The position numbers and the translations under genes were made by a program. Shown piece by piece: positions 1-8,103 of a DNA stretch of 64,000 nucleotides (its first letter is position 1; each line of letters opens with the position of its first letter). Source of the DNA: Maribacter sp. 4G9 (lineage in GTDB: Bacteria; Bacteroidota; Bacteroidia; Flavobacteriales; Flavobacteriaceae); the NCBI RefSeq assembly GCF_002742265.1, contig NZ_MDGL01000007.1, forward strand, positions 124,001 through 188,000. The letters are read 5' to 3'. A model generated the notes under the pieces. The model was not told where the DNA came from. It searched no databases and saw nothing but the letters and a program-made list of their open reading frames with translations.

Positions 1-1
1 A

Positions 2-376
2 ATGGCCACCTTGTCAGATTTAATCGGCTATGAAAAACCTTCGGACATGGATGGTATCAGCTTTTTACCCACCTTGTTACAGGAAGAAGGACAAGAGCAG
101 CATGAATTTCTTTTTTGGGAATTCCCGGAATATGGGGGTCAGGTTGCCATTCGGATGGGCGATTGGAAATTGGTGCGTCAGCATTTAAAGGATGCCGAAA
201 GTCCCACTTTGGAACTTTATAATTTGGGGGCAGACGCTGCCGAAACCGAAAATGTCGCCGCCCAGCACCCCGAAATTTTGGAACGGGCCGCTACTATTTT
301 TGCCGCTGAGCATATGGATGCAGAAACCGAGCGGTTTCGGATTCCCTCGATTGAGAAGGGCTTGTTGGGCAACTGA
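2..376 (+). CDS. Sulfatase, C-terminal part (5' end outside window)
   Basis: Only the last ~124 codons are inside the window and the frame is open at its left edge, so the true start lies upstream. The visible part matches the C-terminal subdomain of secreted arylsulfatase-type hydrolases: a 'DGISFLPTLL' segment, then 'FLFWEFPEYGG', then 'VAIRMGDWKLVR' and 'LELYNLGADAAETENVAAQHPE', the usual ending in which the enzyme core closes with ELYDL..D..E..N. The FGly active-site motif would lie in the missing part. Such enzymes desulfate glycans in the periplasm or outside the cell. Another sulfatase is encoded at 58548-60083. The substrate cannot be deduced. Confidence 0.85.
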   Translation: MATLSDLIGYEKPSDMDGISFLPTLLQEEGQEQHEFLFWEFPEYGGQVAIRMGDWKLVRQHLKDAESPTLELYNLGADAAETENVAAQHPEILERAATIFAAEHMDAETERFRIPSIEKGLLGN

Positions 377-599
377 TCATATAAGTACGGTCCAGAACCT
401 TTCATACTTGGAAATAGATAAAGTATGCTGCCCAATTCTTGTTAAGGATTTTATAAATAGCGTATTTCACCTAAAAAACAACCCTTTTTACCGATGGCGA
501 TAACTCCATTGGGCTATGTGGACGTAACTATTAAGAACCGTGTTCATAAAGACCATTAGCTAGGTCAACGTTCTTTTTATAATTCATAATTCTTTTAAG

Positions 600-1403
600 A
601 TGAAAGCAAAACAGATATTGTCCATCCTTACCATTCTAACCATCTGTTTGTCTACCAAGGCCCAAGAAAAAGTGCACTGTATCTATGATGATTGTGGTTT
701 TGAACCCGGGCAAACCGTGTACCTTTTTGGCGACCAGGTACAACTACGGGAAGCGCCAACCACCAATTCCAAAGTGCTCAAAACCCTTTCCATAGGTTCG
801 CCTTTGGTTATCCAAGAAAAACATGAAAATTCTTGGCCCTACAAAGGCGTTGACCACCCATTTTACAAGGTAACCTATAAGGGCGTAACGGGCTATGTGC
901 TTGGCGGACTCATTTCCTTGGAAAAAAAAGTAATCAATGATGTTGTACATCTTTTTGGGCGGAGCAAAGCGGGCGATGAGGATTATCTTTTGATACGTTC
1001 GTTGAAGGACGATGGCAGTTTTACCGAAAAATCAACACGGTTGGCCAATGGACAGTTCTATTTGAGTGCTTTGGGAAGCAAGGGCCTACCGAATGTTGAG
1101 GGAGTTCTTTTTGTAGATTATCTAGCGGAAGCCTGCGGTGTGGAAGGCGGTGGTATTTACCTTTTTCAACAAGAAGGCGCCCTGCACCAAGTTGCCCGAC
1201 TCTCCCAAGTGTCCGATGCAGGAGTCTATTATTTCTGGGAAGAATTTATCTTCCCCGATGACGCTCATGGCATACCCGGAAAGATTCGTTATAAGAAGGA
1301 AATGGGTGAAAACCTTGATGAATCCGCCCATTGGAAAAAGACTAGCAAAGAGACCAAAATACTGGTTTGGAACGACTATGGTTTGGAACTGGCACAGCGT
1401 TAA
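600..1403 (+). CDS. Secreted SH3-domain protein
   Basis: 267 residues. Residues 1-21 form a signal peptide ending 'CLSTKA' before QEK. Residues ~39-105 look like a bacterial SH3 domain ('VQLREAPTTNSKVLKTLSIGSPLVI', then 'YKVTYKGVTGYVLGGLISL'), a fold that commonly binds peptidoglycan or peptides. The remaining ~160 residues (from 'KKVINDVVHLFGRSKAGDEDYLLIRSL') are not a family I recognise. The gene stands alone, with 223 nt upstream of its ATG and a clear intrinsic terminator 18 nt after its stop, so it is probably monocistronic. Likely periplasmic; function unknown. Confidence 0.7.
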   Translation: MKAKQILSILTILTICLSTKAQEKVHCIYDDCGFEPGQTVYLFGDQVQLREAPTTNSKVLKTLSIGSPLVIQEKHENSWPYKGVDHPFYKVTYKGVTGYVLGGLISLEKKVINDVVHLFGRSKAGDEDYLLIRSLKDDGSFTEKSTRLANGQFYLSALGSKGLPNVEGVLFVDYLAEACGVEGGGIYLFQQEGALHQVARLSQVSDAGVYYFWEEFIFPDDAHGIPGKIRYKKEMGENLDESAHWKKTSKETKILVWNDYGLELAQR

Positions 1404-1421
1404 AATGAAAACACTTATAGT

Positions 1422-1452
1422 AAACCTGCTACAGAAAGTAGCAGGTTTTTTG
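1422..1452 (+). terminator. Intrinsic terminator after the SH3 gene
   Basis: Perfect 11-bp stem AAACCTGCTAC / GTAGCAGGTTT (1422-1432 and 1438-1448) with loop AGAAA, running into TTTTTT. It lies 18 nt after the stop codon at 1403. Confidence 0.85.
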
Positions 1453-1558
1453 TTTTGACAAATTATAGATGATGCGTTAATTTTTGGAATTATTAAATAT
1501 AAGGTAATTGTCTCTTGTTTTTAGTTTTTCCGTTTGATTTTGGGTAGGATTATTGGCT

Positions 1559-1727
1559 CCTCCCTTTTGATAAAGGGAGGTGGCGCGACCTAAGTCGTGC
1601 CGGAGGGTTAGAAAGCACGAACCACAATGACAGGTCCAAAGGTACAGGGATAGTTCCCAAAATTTTAGGTCAGGTCAATCTCCGCGTCCCGCAAGCGGGC
1701 CACCCCTCTTCGTCTGAAGAGGGGTGC
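1559..1727. repeat. Composite stem-loop intergenic repeat
   Basis: Contains a perfect hairpin CCTCCCTTT-tgat-AAAGGGAGG (1559-1580), then a GCGAC-ctaa-GTCGT arm, and at the other end CCCGC-aa-GCGGG (about 1688-1699) and CACCCCTCTTC-gtct-GAAGAGGGGTG (about 1701-1727). Such GGGAGG/CCTCCC stem-loops are common extragenic repeats in Flavobacteriia genomes (recollection, not a search). No reading frame is associated. Confidence 0.6.
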
Positions 1728-1849
1728 TGTTAAAATAATCCACTATTCGATTATTAAAAGTTTTAACGCATCATTAGTATTGACACATTTAGTCTATAAG
1801 CTTTCTACATTTAAGGGTTTTCTTTCTGAGATGCAAAAAGTATCCAACT

Positions 1850-1918
1850 CCGACCCTCCCCGTTTCACTAAAGTGAAACACCCCTCACTACTCAGGGAGG
1901 TGAGCTTTTTTTAATACT
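1850..1918. repeat. Hairpin module A, left copy of locus 1
   Basis: Core hairpin GTTTCAC-taaa-GTGAAAC, bracketed by CCTCCC on the left and CAGGGAGGTGAGC on the right, ending in a run of T. It resembles a terminator. Similar modules lie at about 2155-2212, 21670-21732 and 21980-22037, always flanking the 190-bp unit. Confidence 0.55.
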
Positions 1919-1957
1919 AATGTTACCGGACAACAGATAAAATAGTTATTAGGGAAA

Positions 1958-2147
1958 AACCGGCCTATTTTAGGATAGGTAGTAAATCGGGGAGGACTTG
2001 GAGATGGCCCTTTGGAAATCGCCCAAAAAGTATTCCGATGCAATCGGAAACGGCCTGGGCGATGCGGACCAAGGACTTACTCGATTTCAAGTATCCTAAA
2101 ATCAGCCTAGCCTTTTTGGATACTTTTTCGGCGATGGAAAAAGTATC
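1958..2147. repeat. 190-bp structured repeat, copy 1
   Basis: Aligns without gaps over 190 nt with 21776-21965; the central ~135 nt differ at only a handful of positions. Internal inverted repeats: TCGCCCA...TGGGCGA enclosing TTCCGAT-gca-ATCGGAA, and GATACTTTTTC-ggcgatg-GAAAAAGTATC at 2119-2147. Minus-strand reading of the core stays open in both copies and most core differences are synonymous in that frame, but copy 1 has a stop codon shortly upstream and no start codon. Confidence 0.8.
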
Positions 2148-2154
2148 AAAAAAC

Positions 2155-2212
2155 TATCCTCCCGTTTCACCTCCGTGAAACAACACTTCCCAGAAAGAAA
2201 AGGTGGCTTTTT
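2155..2212. repeat. Hairpin module A, right copy of locus 1
   Basis: TCCTCCC followed by the perfect hairpin GTTTCAC-ctcc-GTGAAAC and ending in GGTGGCTTTTTT. Same design as the module at 1850-1918, on the other side of the 190-bp unit. Confidence 0.55.
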
Positions 2213-2408
2213 TGGATTTCTCGTCACTCTTATTGCCATTAGGATTCTGTCGAAATGACTAAACAAACACAGCAAGTCATTTCGAACTGAATGTAATGAA
2301 TGTGAGAAATCTATAGAAACAAGCCATTCATTATCCTCTTAAAAGCTACGCCCTAATTCTTTGAAAATTAATCAGTAGTTTTAACTAGTATCATTCTTCG
2401 CCCGACAT

Positions 2409-3815
2409 ATGATTTCAAAACACGCTTTATTTCTACGAAGTTCCTTTGGATTTCTGATTGTATTCTTTTCATTAATGTGCTTTTCCTGCAAAGAACATCC
2501 TAAGGAGGATAAAGACCCTAAAAAAGAACTCCTCACGGCATTGGAAGCTTCATTGGATACCCTTTCCAACGTTTGGTACCCAAAGTCCATTGATAGTATA
2601 TACGGTGGTTTCTGGTCGGACTTTGATTATAAATGGGATAAGGTTGGAAAGCAAAACAAAATGTTGGTGAGTCAGGCACGGCATGTTTGGACCGCCTCCA
2701 CCTTGGCAAGGTTTTATAATGATGCCAAATATCAGCAAATCGCCAAACACGGATATCATTTCTTACGAGATCACATGTGGGATTCTGAGTACGGTGGTTT
2801 CCATACCCTGTTGGGTTTAGAAGGGGATTCCCTGAAGCTATTATCGACAGGGAAAAGCGCCTATGGGAATTCTTTCGCTATTTACGGACTGGCCACCTAT
2901 TATAAGGTCTCGAAGGATACCACGGCTTTGAATTTGGCCAAAAAAACCTTTCATTGGTTGGAGGAACATGCCCATGATCTGGAATATGGAGGCTATTTTG
3001 ATGTGTTGCAAATGGACGGTTCCTGGATGTTGGATGTTACCAAAAATGACCGCGACTATGACAATTATATCCGGAAGGACTGGAAAGATCAAAACTCGTC
3101 CATACATCTATTGGAGAGTTTTACCGCCTTATATGAGGTATGGCCCGATGCCTTAGTTAAGGAACGATTGGAGGAACTTTTGGTCCTGATTAGGGATACC
3201 ATCACCACGGAAAAAGGCTACCTGACCCTACACTTGCAACGGGACTGGACACCCGTATCCTATAAAGATTCTACGGAAAACATTCGCAATGAAAACTTCT
3301 TCTTGGACCATGTCTCCTTCGGGCATGATGTGGAAACCGCATTTTTACTCTTGGAAGCATCACATGTGCTGGGCAAGAAAAACGATACCCTTACAATGAG
3401 GAAGACAAAAACCATGGTGGACCATGCCTTGGATTGGGGCTGGGACACCTCAAAAGGTGGGTTTTATGAAGGAGGTTACTATTGGGATGAAACCAATACT
3501 AGAACTATTGAAGATAACAGGAAGGTATGGTGGACGCAAGCAGAATGTCTGAACACGCTGTTGCTCATGACCAAACTGTATCCCGAAGAACCCCAATATT
3601 CCGAGTTTTTTGAGAATCAGTGGCACTATATTAACACGTATCTGATTGACCATACCCATAACGGTTGGTTTGACGCTGGTTTGGATACGAGCCCGGAAGC
3701 GGAAAAAAGGGCCAAGGCCCAGATTTGGAAGGTAAACTATCACAATGTCAGATCGTTGATGAACGTCATAAAAATGATGAAGGGAGAATTTGAATTGACC
3801 AATTCCCACCCATAA
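2409..3815 (+). CDS. AGE-family epimerase/isomerase lipoprotein
   Basis: 468 residues. Residues 1-24 form a lipoprotein signal with lipobox 'LMCFSC' followed by KEHPKED, so the protein should be lipid-anchored in the periplasm or on the surface. The rest fits the N-acylglucosamine 2-epimerase / cellobiose 2-epimerase (alpha/alpha)6-barrel family: an early 'YGGFWSDFDYKW', 'QARHVWTASTLARFYNDAKYQQIAKHGYHFLRDHMWDSEYGGFH', 'AYGNSFAIYGLATYYK', 'NSSIHLLESFTALYEV', 'SFGHDVETAFLLLEA' and 'VWWTQAECLNTLLLM'. The His in 'GHDVE' is at the position of a catalytic His in cellobiose epimerases. These enzymes interconvert sugar epimers or aldose/ketose pairs. Export is unusual for the family. Monocistronic by position. 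The exact sugar cannot be inferred. Confidence 0.85.
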   Translation: MISKHALFLRSSFGFLIVFFSLMCFSCKEHPKEDKDPKKELLTALEASLDTLSNVWYPKSIDSIYGGFWSDFDYKWDKVGKQNKMLVSQARHVWTASTLARFYNDAKYQQIAKHGYHFLRDHMWDSEYGGFHTLLGLEGDSLKLLSTGKSAYGNSFAIYGLATYYKVSKDTTALNLAKKTFHWLEEHAHDLEYGGYFDVLQMDGSWMLDVTKNDRDYDNYIRKDWKDQNSSIHLLESFTALYEVWPDALVKERLEELLVLIRDTITTEKGYLTLHLQRDWTPVSYKDSTENIRNENFFLDHVSFGHDVETAFLLLEASHVLGKKNDTLTMRKTKTMVDHALDWGWDTSKGGFYEGGYYWDETNTRTIEDNRKVWWTQAECLNTLLLMTKLYPEEPQYSEFFENQWHYINTYLIDHTHNGWFDAGLDTSPEAEKRAKAQIWKVNYHNVRSLMNVIKMMKGEFELTNSHP

Positions 3816-3897
3816 GTGCTTTTGGAATCCTTAAAGTTTCCAGCTACCGGTCAAAAGGCTTTTCTTTTTTTGCTAAATTAACGGAAACTAAAGGATT

Positions 3898-4371
3898 ATG
3901 GCTAGCTATTCACTTAAGATTAACGGAACCTCACATGAGGTCGATGTGGCCCAAGGCACTTCGTTGCTCTGGGTATTACGGGAACACGTGGGACTTACGG
4001 GTACCAAATATAGTTGTGGTATCGCGCAATGTGGTAGTTGCACCATCCATTTGGATGGTAATCCGGTTAGGGCCTGTGTCCTTCAAGTGGACAATGTGGC
4101 CAACGGACAAGAAATCAAGACCATAGAAGGTCTTTCGGAAAAAGGCGACCATCCTTTACAACAAGCATGGATAGAAGCGCAAGCACCTCAATGTGGCTAC
4201 TGCCAATCGGGGCAAATCATGCAAGCGGCCGCACTATTGGAAAAAAATCCGAATCCGTCACGAGAAGAAATCAAAAGTCATATGAACGGGGTACTTTGCC
4301 GCTGTGGCACCTATTTACGCATCCTAGAGGCCATAGAAATGGCCAAGGAAAAAACCAATACAACTTCCTAA
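3898..4371 (+). CDS. (2Fe-2S)-binding subunit of molybdenum hydroxylase, IorA-like
   Basis: 157 residues, typical of the small iron-sulfur subunit of xanthine-oxidase-family hydroxylases such as isoquinoline 1-oxidoreductase. The plant-type ferredoxin cluster ligands are C40, C45, C48 and C60 ('YSCGIAQCGSC' and 'PVRAC'). The second cluster uses C99, C102, C134 and C136 ('QCGYCQSGQIM' and 'LCRCGTYLRI'). Its stop is 4 nt before the ATG of the large subunit at 4376, so the two are co-transcribed and form one complex. No FAD subunit or cytochrome gene is adjacent, so the electron acceptor is unknown. Confidence 0.92.
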   Translation: MASYSLKINGTSHEVDVAQGTSLLWVLREHVGLTGTKYSCGIAQCGSCTIHLDGNPVRACVLQVDNVANGQEIKTIEGLSEKGDHPLQQAWIEAQAPQCGYCQSGQIMQAAALLEKNPNPSREEIKSHMNGVLCRCGTYLRILEAIEMAKEKTNTTS

Positions 4372-4375
4372 GGCC

Positions 4376-6562
4376 ATGAAAAATATCAGCAAAAAAACAA
4401 TAGCACCCGTAGGCCGCAGACAGTTCCTAAAATCCTCTGGAGGAGCAGCCCTTTTTATTGGAGTTTCGGGCCTATTGCCCAATTTAATTTCCTGTACGGA
4501 CGCCAAAGGAATGCAAGGCCAATTAGCAAAACACGACGTTACCGCTTGGGTCCGCATCACCGAAGATGGCCAGATTACCATATACAATCCCGCCGCAGAA
4601 ATGGGCCAGGGATCCATGACGGCACTTCCGGTCATTTTTGCCGAAGAAATGGATGCTGATTGGTCCAACGTGAACGTAGAATTTTCTCCCCAGGAATCGG
4701 ACATTTACGGTTCCCCGGGATGGCAACCCGGCACCAAGCTTATGTTTACCGTAGGCAGCCGCACCACCAATAGCTATTATACTGTAATGCGCAAAGCGGG
4801 GGCTCAGGCCCGTTATGTGTTGCTGCATTCTGCGGCGACCCATTGGAAGGTACCCATTGAGGAATTGACTACGGATTCCAGTACAATCATTCACGAAAAA
4901 AACGGAAAAAAAATATCCTATGGTGACTTGGTGCCCTATTTGACCATGCCCGAAACCTTGCCTGATTTTAATGATGGGGGATTAAAAGATCCAAAAGATT
5001 TTAAATTAATCGGAAGTCAAATTCCCCGTACGGAAATCCCACAAAAAGTGGACGGCAGTGCCCAATTTGCCATCGACCTTCGTTTACCCGATATGGTTTA
5101 TGGTGTTTTGGAACGGGGTGCCTTACATGTGGCCAAACCCACACTAAACAATGAATCGGACATCCTCGCTATGGATGGTGTTTTAAAAGTTGTGCCTTTT
5201 GACTATGGCATTGGTGTAGTGGCCAATACCTTAGAGGCTGCCTTGGCAGCTAAAAAAGGGCTTGACATATCATGGAGCGATGCGCAGGCCTCCGGATTCA
5301 ACTCCCAAAAAATTTACGATGTGTATGCCCAAATGGCCAGTGCCCCAGAAAAGGGAAATACGGTTAATGAAGTGGGAGATGTGGGCCAAGCGTTTCGGAC
5401 GGCGGCCAAAACCTATGAGGCCGATTTCAGAAATGACTATGTGTACCATGCCCAAATGGAACCTCTGAATGCGGTGGTTCAAGTAGCGGCTGATGGCCAA
5501 AGTGCCGAAGTCTGGGTAGGTAGCCAGCAGGGTCCGGATACCAAATTGGGAATCCCCGATCTCTTGGGCATTCCCCACGAAGCCGTCAACGTACACCTGC
5601 AATATTTAGGAGGAGGTTTCGGACGACGCAGTATGAACGATTTTGTCCTGGAATGTGGTCGCTTGGCAAAAGAAATGGCACCCAGGCCCGTAAAGTTGCT
5701 ATGGACCCGGGAAGATGATGTCCGCTATGGTGCCTATAGACCCTTGACGTTGCAGCGGCTCAAAGTAAGTACCGATGCCCAGGGCAACCTCAGCAGTTTC
5801 TCGCACTGTGTGGTGGGCGATGGTGGCAATCTGGTGGCCAGCGGAGCAAGAAACGATCATTATGCTATCCCCAACCAGTGGGTGGAGTGGCGGGAAGCCT
5901 CGCACGGGGTACGCTTAAAACATTGGCGTTCCGTAGGGCACGGGCCCAATAAATTTGCCATCGAGGCGATGTTGGACGAAGTGGCCCATGACCAAAACAT
6001 AGATCCCGTGGCTTTTCGAAGAACACTGATGGCCGATTCCCCACGTGCCTTGGCTACCTTGGAAAAAGTGGCCGAAATTTCAGCTTGGGAAGCTCCTTCG
6101 CCCGAAGGTAGGGCCAAGGGTGTCGCCTTTGTGGAACATGGTTCCTTGGGAACCGGCGTATGTGAAATTTCGGTGGACCGCAACACGGGTAAAATCAACG
6201 TGCACCATTTTTGGATTGCCTTGGATGCCGGAGTGGTGGTACAACCGGACAATGTAAAGGCCCAAATGGAAGGGGGTATTATTATGGGCATCAGCTCCGT
6301 GCTCAAAGAACAGATTACCTTGGTGGATGGCCAAGTACAACAAAGCAACTACAATAGTTATCCACTCTTGCGCATGCAAGAAGTACCCGATAGCATTGAA
6401 ACGGTGATTATACCCTCAGCGGAACATCCGGAAGGCGTTGGCGAGACCGCTACCCCCATGGTGGCCGGGGCCATTGCCAATGCCTTTTTAAAATTGACGG
6501 GCAAACGCTTGCGACACCTACCCTTTACCCCAGACCGGGTTTTGGAGGTGTTGAACGGATAG
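4376..6562 (+). CDS. Molybdopterin-binding large subunit, IorB-like aldehyde/isoquinoline oxidoreductase
   Basis: 728 residues. N-terminus carries a twin-arginine signal: R14-R15-QFLK followed by a hydrophobic stretch ending 'LLPNLISC'. Family landmarks are 'NPAAEMGQGSMTALPVIFAEEMD', the repeated hydroxylase module 'IPRTEIPQKVDGSAQFAIDLRLPDMVYGVL', the glycine-rich 'LGGGFGRRSMNDF' and near the C-terminus 'EGVGETATPMVAGAIANAF', whose Glu corresponds to the catalytic glutamate of the family. It should bind molybdopterin cytosine dinucleotide and hydroxylate an aldehyde or N-heterocycle in the periplasm with the IorA-like partner at 3898. No MobA/XdhC-type maturation gene is in the window. Substrate unknown. 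Confidence 0.92.
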   Translation: MKNISKKTIAPVGRRQFLKSSGGAALFIGVSGLLPNLISCTDAKGMQGQLAKHDVTAWVRITEDGQITIYNPAAEMGQGSMTALPVIFAEEMDADWSNVNVEFSPQESDIYGSPGWQPGTKLMFTVGSRTTNSYYTVMRKAGAQARYVLLHSAATHWKVPIEELTTDSSTIIHEKNGKKISYGDLVPYLTMPETLPDFNDGGLKDPKDFKLIGSQIPRTEIPQKVDGSAQFAIDLRLPDMVYGVLERGALHVAKPTLNNESDILAMDGVLKVVPFDYGIGVVANTLEAALAAKKGLDISWSDAQASGFNSQKIYDVYAQMASAPEKGNTVNEVGDVGQAFRTAAKTYEADFRNDYVYHAQMEPLNAVVQVAADGQSAEVWVGSQQGPDTKLGIPDLLGIPHEAVNVHLQYLGGGFGRRSMNDFVLECGRLAKEMAPRPVKLLWTREDDVRYGAYRPLTLQRLKVSTDAQGNLSSFSHCVVGDGGNLVASGARNDHYAIPNQWVEWREASHGVRLKHWRSVGHGPNKFAIEAMLDEVAHDQNIDPVAFRRTLMADSPRALATLEKVAEISAWEAPSPEGRAKGVAFVEHGSLGTGVCEISVDRNTGKINVHHFWIALDAGVVVQPDNVKAQMEGGIIMGISSVLKEQITLVDGQVQQSNYNSYPLLRMQEVPDSIETVIIPSAEHPEGVGETATPMVAGAIANAFLKLTGKRLRHLPFTPDRVLEVLNG

Positions 6563-6631
6563 AAAATTTTTAATCGTCAAATAATAGAAAGTGGGTGCCG
6601 GTAATTAGCACTTCGACACTAAAAAAAATAC

Positions 6632-6943
6632 ATGTCTAACGAGACCTATAGAACCTGTCAAAATTGTGGGACCGAAAATTTAAATCGGGACTATTGTAAA
6701 AACTGTGGGGAAATAATCAATATTAATTTAAAAAGAAAGCTCGAACGCCAGCAAAAGGCCAAGGAAAAGAGCGCAACCCAAAAGGTCAAGAAAAAAAATA
6801 AAATAACGCTCTTCTTTGAAAACGCAAAGCAACATGAGAATATAGTCATCCGGTATACCGCCCGTTTTTTTTACTCTATTTGGATTGTGGTACTGGCCAT
6901 AGGTTCATTTTTAGCCTTGATTTTCGGATATATTGCGGCTTAA
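6632..6943 (+). CDS. Zinc-ribbon membrane protein
   Basis: 103 residues. N-terminal zinc ribbon with C9/C12 ('CQNC') and C22/C25 ('CKNC'), then a lysine-rich charged region (residues ~36-63) and one strong transmembrane helix near the C-terminus ('FFYSIWIVVLAIGSFLALIFGYIAA'). Topology would put the zinc ribbon in the cytoplasm. 17 nt separate its stop from the next small membrane protein gene, so they may be co-transcribed. No function is known to me. Confidence 0.65.
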   Translation: MSNETYRTCQNCGTENLNRDYCKNCGEIININLKRKLERQQKAKEKSATQKVKKKNKITLFFENAKQHENIVIRYTARFFYSIWIVVLAIGSFLALIFGYIAA

Positions 6944-6960
6944 GATTTGAAAGCATTCTG

Positions 6961-7329
6961 ATGAAGCAGGCCTTTCTAACCTTTCAAAAACACTATTTTC
7001 AGGTATTTTCACTCCTTGCGATGTTGGTCTATTTGGCGCAACGTTTGGAGATAACTCTTCCAGCGCTCGCAAATAATTATCTGAACGATTTCTTGTGTAT
7101 GCCCATTGTGCTAAAAATTTGTTTGGAAGGGGCGCGATTTATAAAATCAGATGATGAATTGCGATTGTCTCCTATCTTATGTGTTGTGGTTACGGCCCTG
7201 TTCGCTGGATACTTCGAAGGATATCTGCCCAATGTAAATGTGCGTTATACGCAAGACCCTTGGGACGTACTTTGCTACGCCCAAGGAATGTGCTTGTTTT
7301 TATATTTAGAGCGAAAAAGAAGCTCTTAA
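6961..7329 (+). CDS. Small integral membrane protein, unknown function
   Basis: 122 residues from the ATG at 6961; an in-frame TTG at 6880 would overlap the upstream gene and adds nothing family-like. Three to four hydrophobic segments ('VFSLLAMLVYLAQRL', 'DFLCMPIVLKICLEGARFI', 'LSPILCVVVTALFAGYF', 'DVLCYAQGMCLFLYLE') indicate a compact membrane protein, with 'GYFEGYLPNVNVRYTQDPWDVLCYAQG' as the most distinctive stretch. Similar short proteins occur in Flavobacteriia but I do not know their role. Confidence 0.6.
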   Translation: MKQAFLTFQKHYFQVFSLLAMLVYLAQRLEITLPALANNYLNDFLCMPIVLKICLEGARFIKSDDELRLSPILCVVVTALFAGYFEGYLPNVNVRYTQDPWDVLCYAQGMCLFLYLERKRSS

Positions 7330-7415
7330 AAGCATTTCTTCCACGCTGAACGGTATCTTACCTCTCTAAGACCTGTTAGCTATATACTAATACTTTGATA
7401 AGCATTTGACCTTTT

Positions 7416-7854
7416 TTATTCATCCCAAACCCCTATTGCCTCCTTAGCCAATAGCTGCGTCATGCGGAATTCCTTGTGCCGCTGGTCGCTATCCATTTGG
7501 TAATAACATTTAGAATAGACAAATCCATAATCTTTGGCATCCTGGGCAGAGGCCCCAAAATAAATGGCTTTAAACTGAGCCCAATGACATGCTCCCAAAC
7601 ACATCATACAAGGTTCGCAGCTGGTATATAGCACACAATCCTTTAAGCCATCCTTACCCAGTTTTTTTAGCGGCAATTTGAATGGCGTGTAGCTCCGCAT
7701 GCTGGGTAATGTCCTGTTCTTTTTTTACCTGGTTGTGTACAGCGCACACCACTTGACCTTTGAATACAATTACCGCACCAAAAGCACCTCCGGTAGAAGC
7801 GTTTTTCCCTTCTTTGGCCTTAGCGATTGCCATTTGCATATAATTTTCGTACAT
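7416..7854 (-). pseudogene. Nucleoside deaminase (guanine/cytidine-type), frameshifted
   Basis: Two overlapping minus-strand frames together give one normal deaminase. The N-terminal part (7854 down) has 'TGGAFGAVIV' and the zinc motif 'HAELHAI'; the C-terminal part (to 7416) has 'TSCEPCMMCLGACHW' with the PCxxC zinc ligands and ends 'AKEAIGVWDE'. The frames meet at a run of seven T at 7662-7668 (seven A in the gene). With six A the protein would read continuously as '...IAAKKLGKDGLKDCV...'. The +1 in a homopolymer could be a sequencing error, true inactivation, or slippage-dependent expression. The intact enzyme would be a ~146-residue CDA-superfamily cytosolic deaminase, most like guanine deaminase. 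Confidence 0.8.
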
Positions 7855-8103
7855 ACTTGTGTTTTATCGCTAAAGATACTTGGTTGACTACGACTTAAAG
7901 TGCTTGTTCACAATATCATTGAGCGTAATCCGCAAAATGGCATTGAGCAATACTTCATTATCTATCGTTTTTAAATTCAAAACATTTTAGAAGAACGGAC
8001 AGAACAAAATCCTCTCAAAAACATGTTTTGTATTGATTAACCGTAAATAATGGCGCTAACCCAAGAAATCAACTCTAGTCCGCATTTAAAAAAACAAAGG
8101 ATG

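Larger units (their letters stand above)
1404..2408. other. 1 kb intergenic region made mostly of repeats
   Basis: No credible protein gene was found. From left to right it holds the terminator at 1422-1452, a composite stem-loop repeat at 1559-1727, a hairpin module at about 1850-1918, a 190-bp repeat unit at 1958-2147 and a second hairpin module at about 2155-2212. The last ~190 nt before the epimerase start at 2409 show no recognisable promoter. Confidence 0.7.

Noticed and set aside
1404-2408. CRISPR array in the repeat-rich block
   Set aside because: Repeats are not evenly spaced, differ in length and carry long internal hairpins; no cas genes are in the window.
7890-7985. Short minus-strand frame reading '...IDNEVLLNAILRITLNDIVNKHFKS' upstream of the deaminase
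   Set aside because: About 32 codons with no ATG and a stop directly before; possibly a gene remnant, but too little to call.
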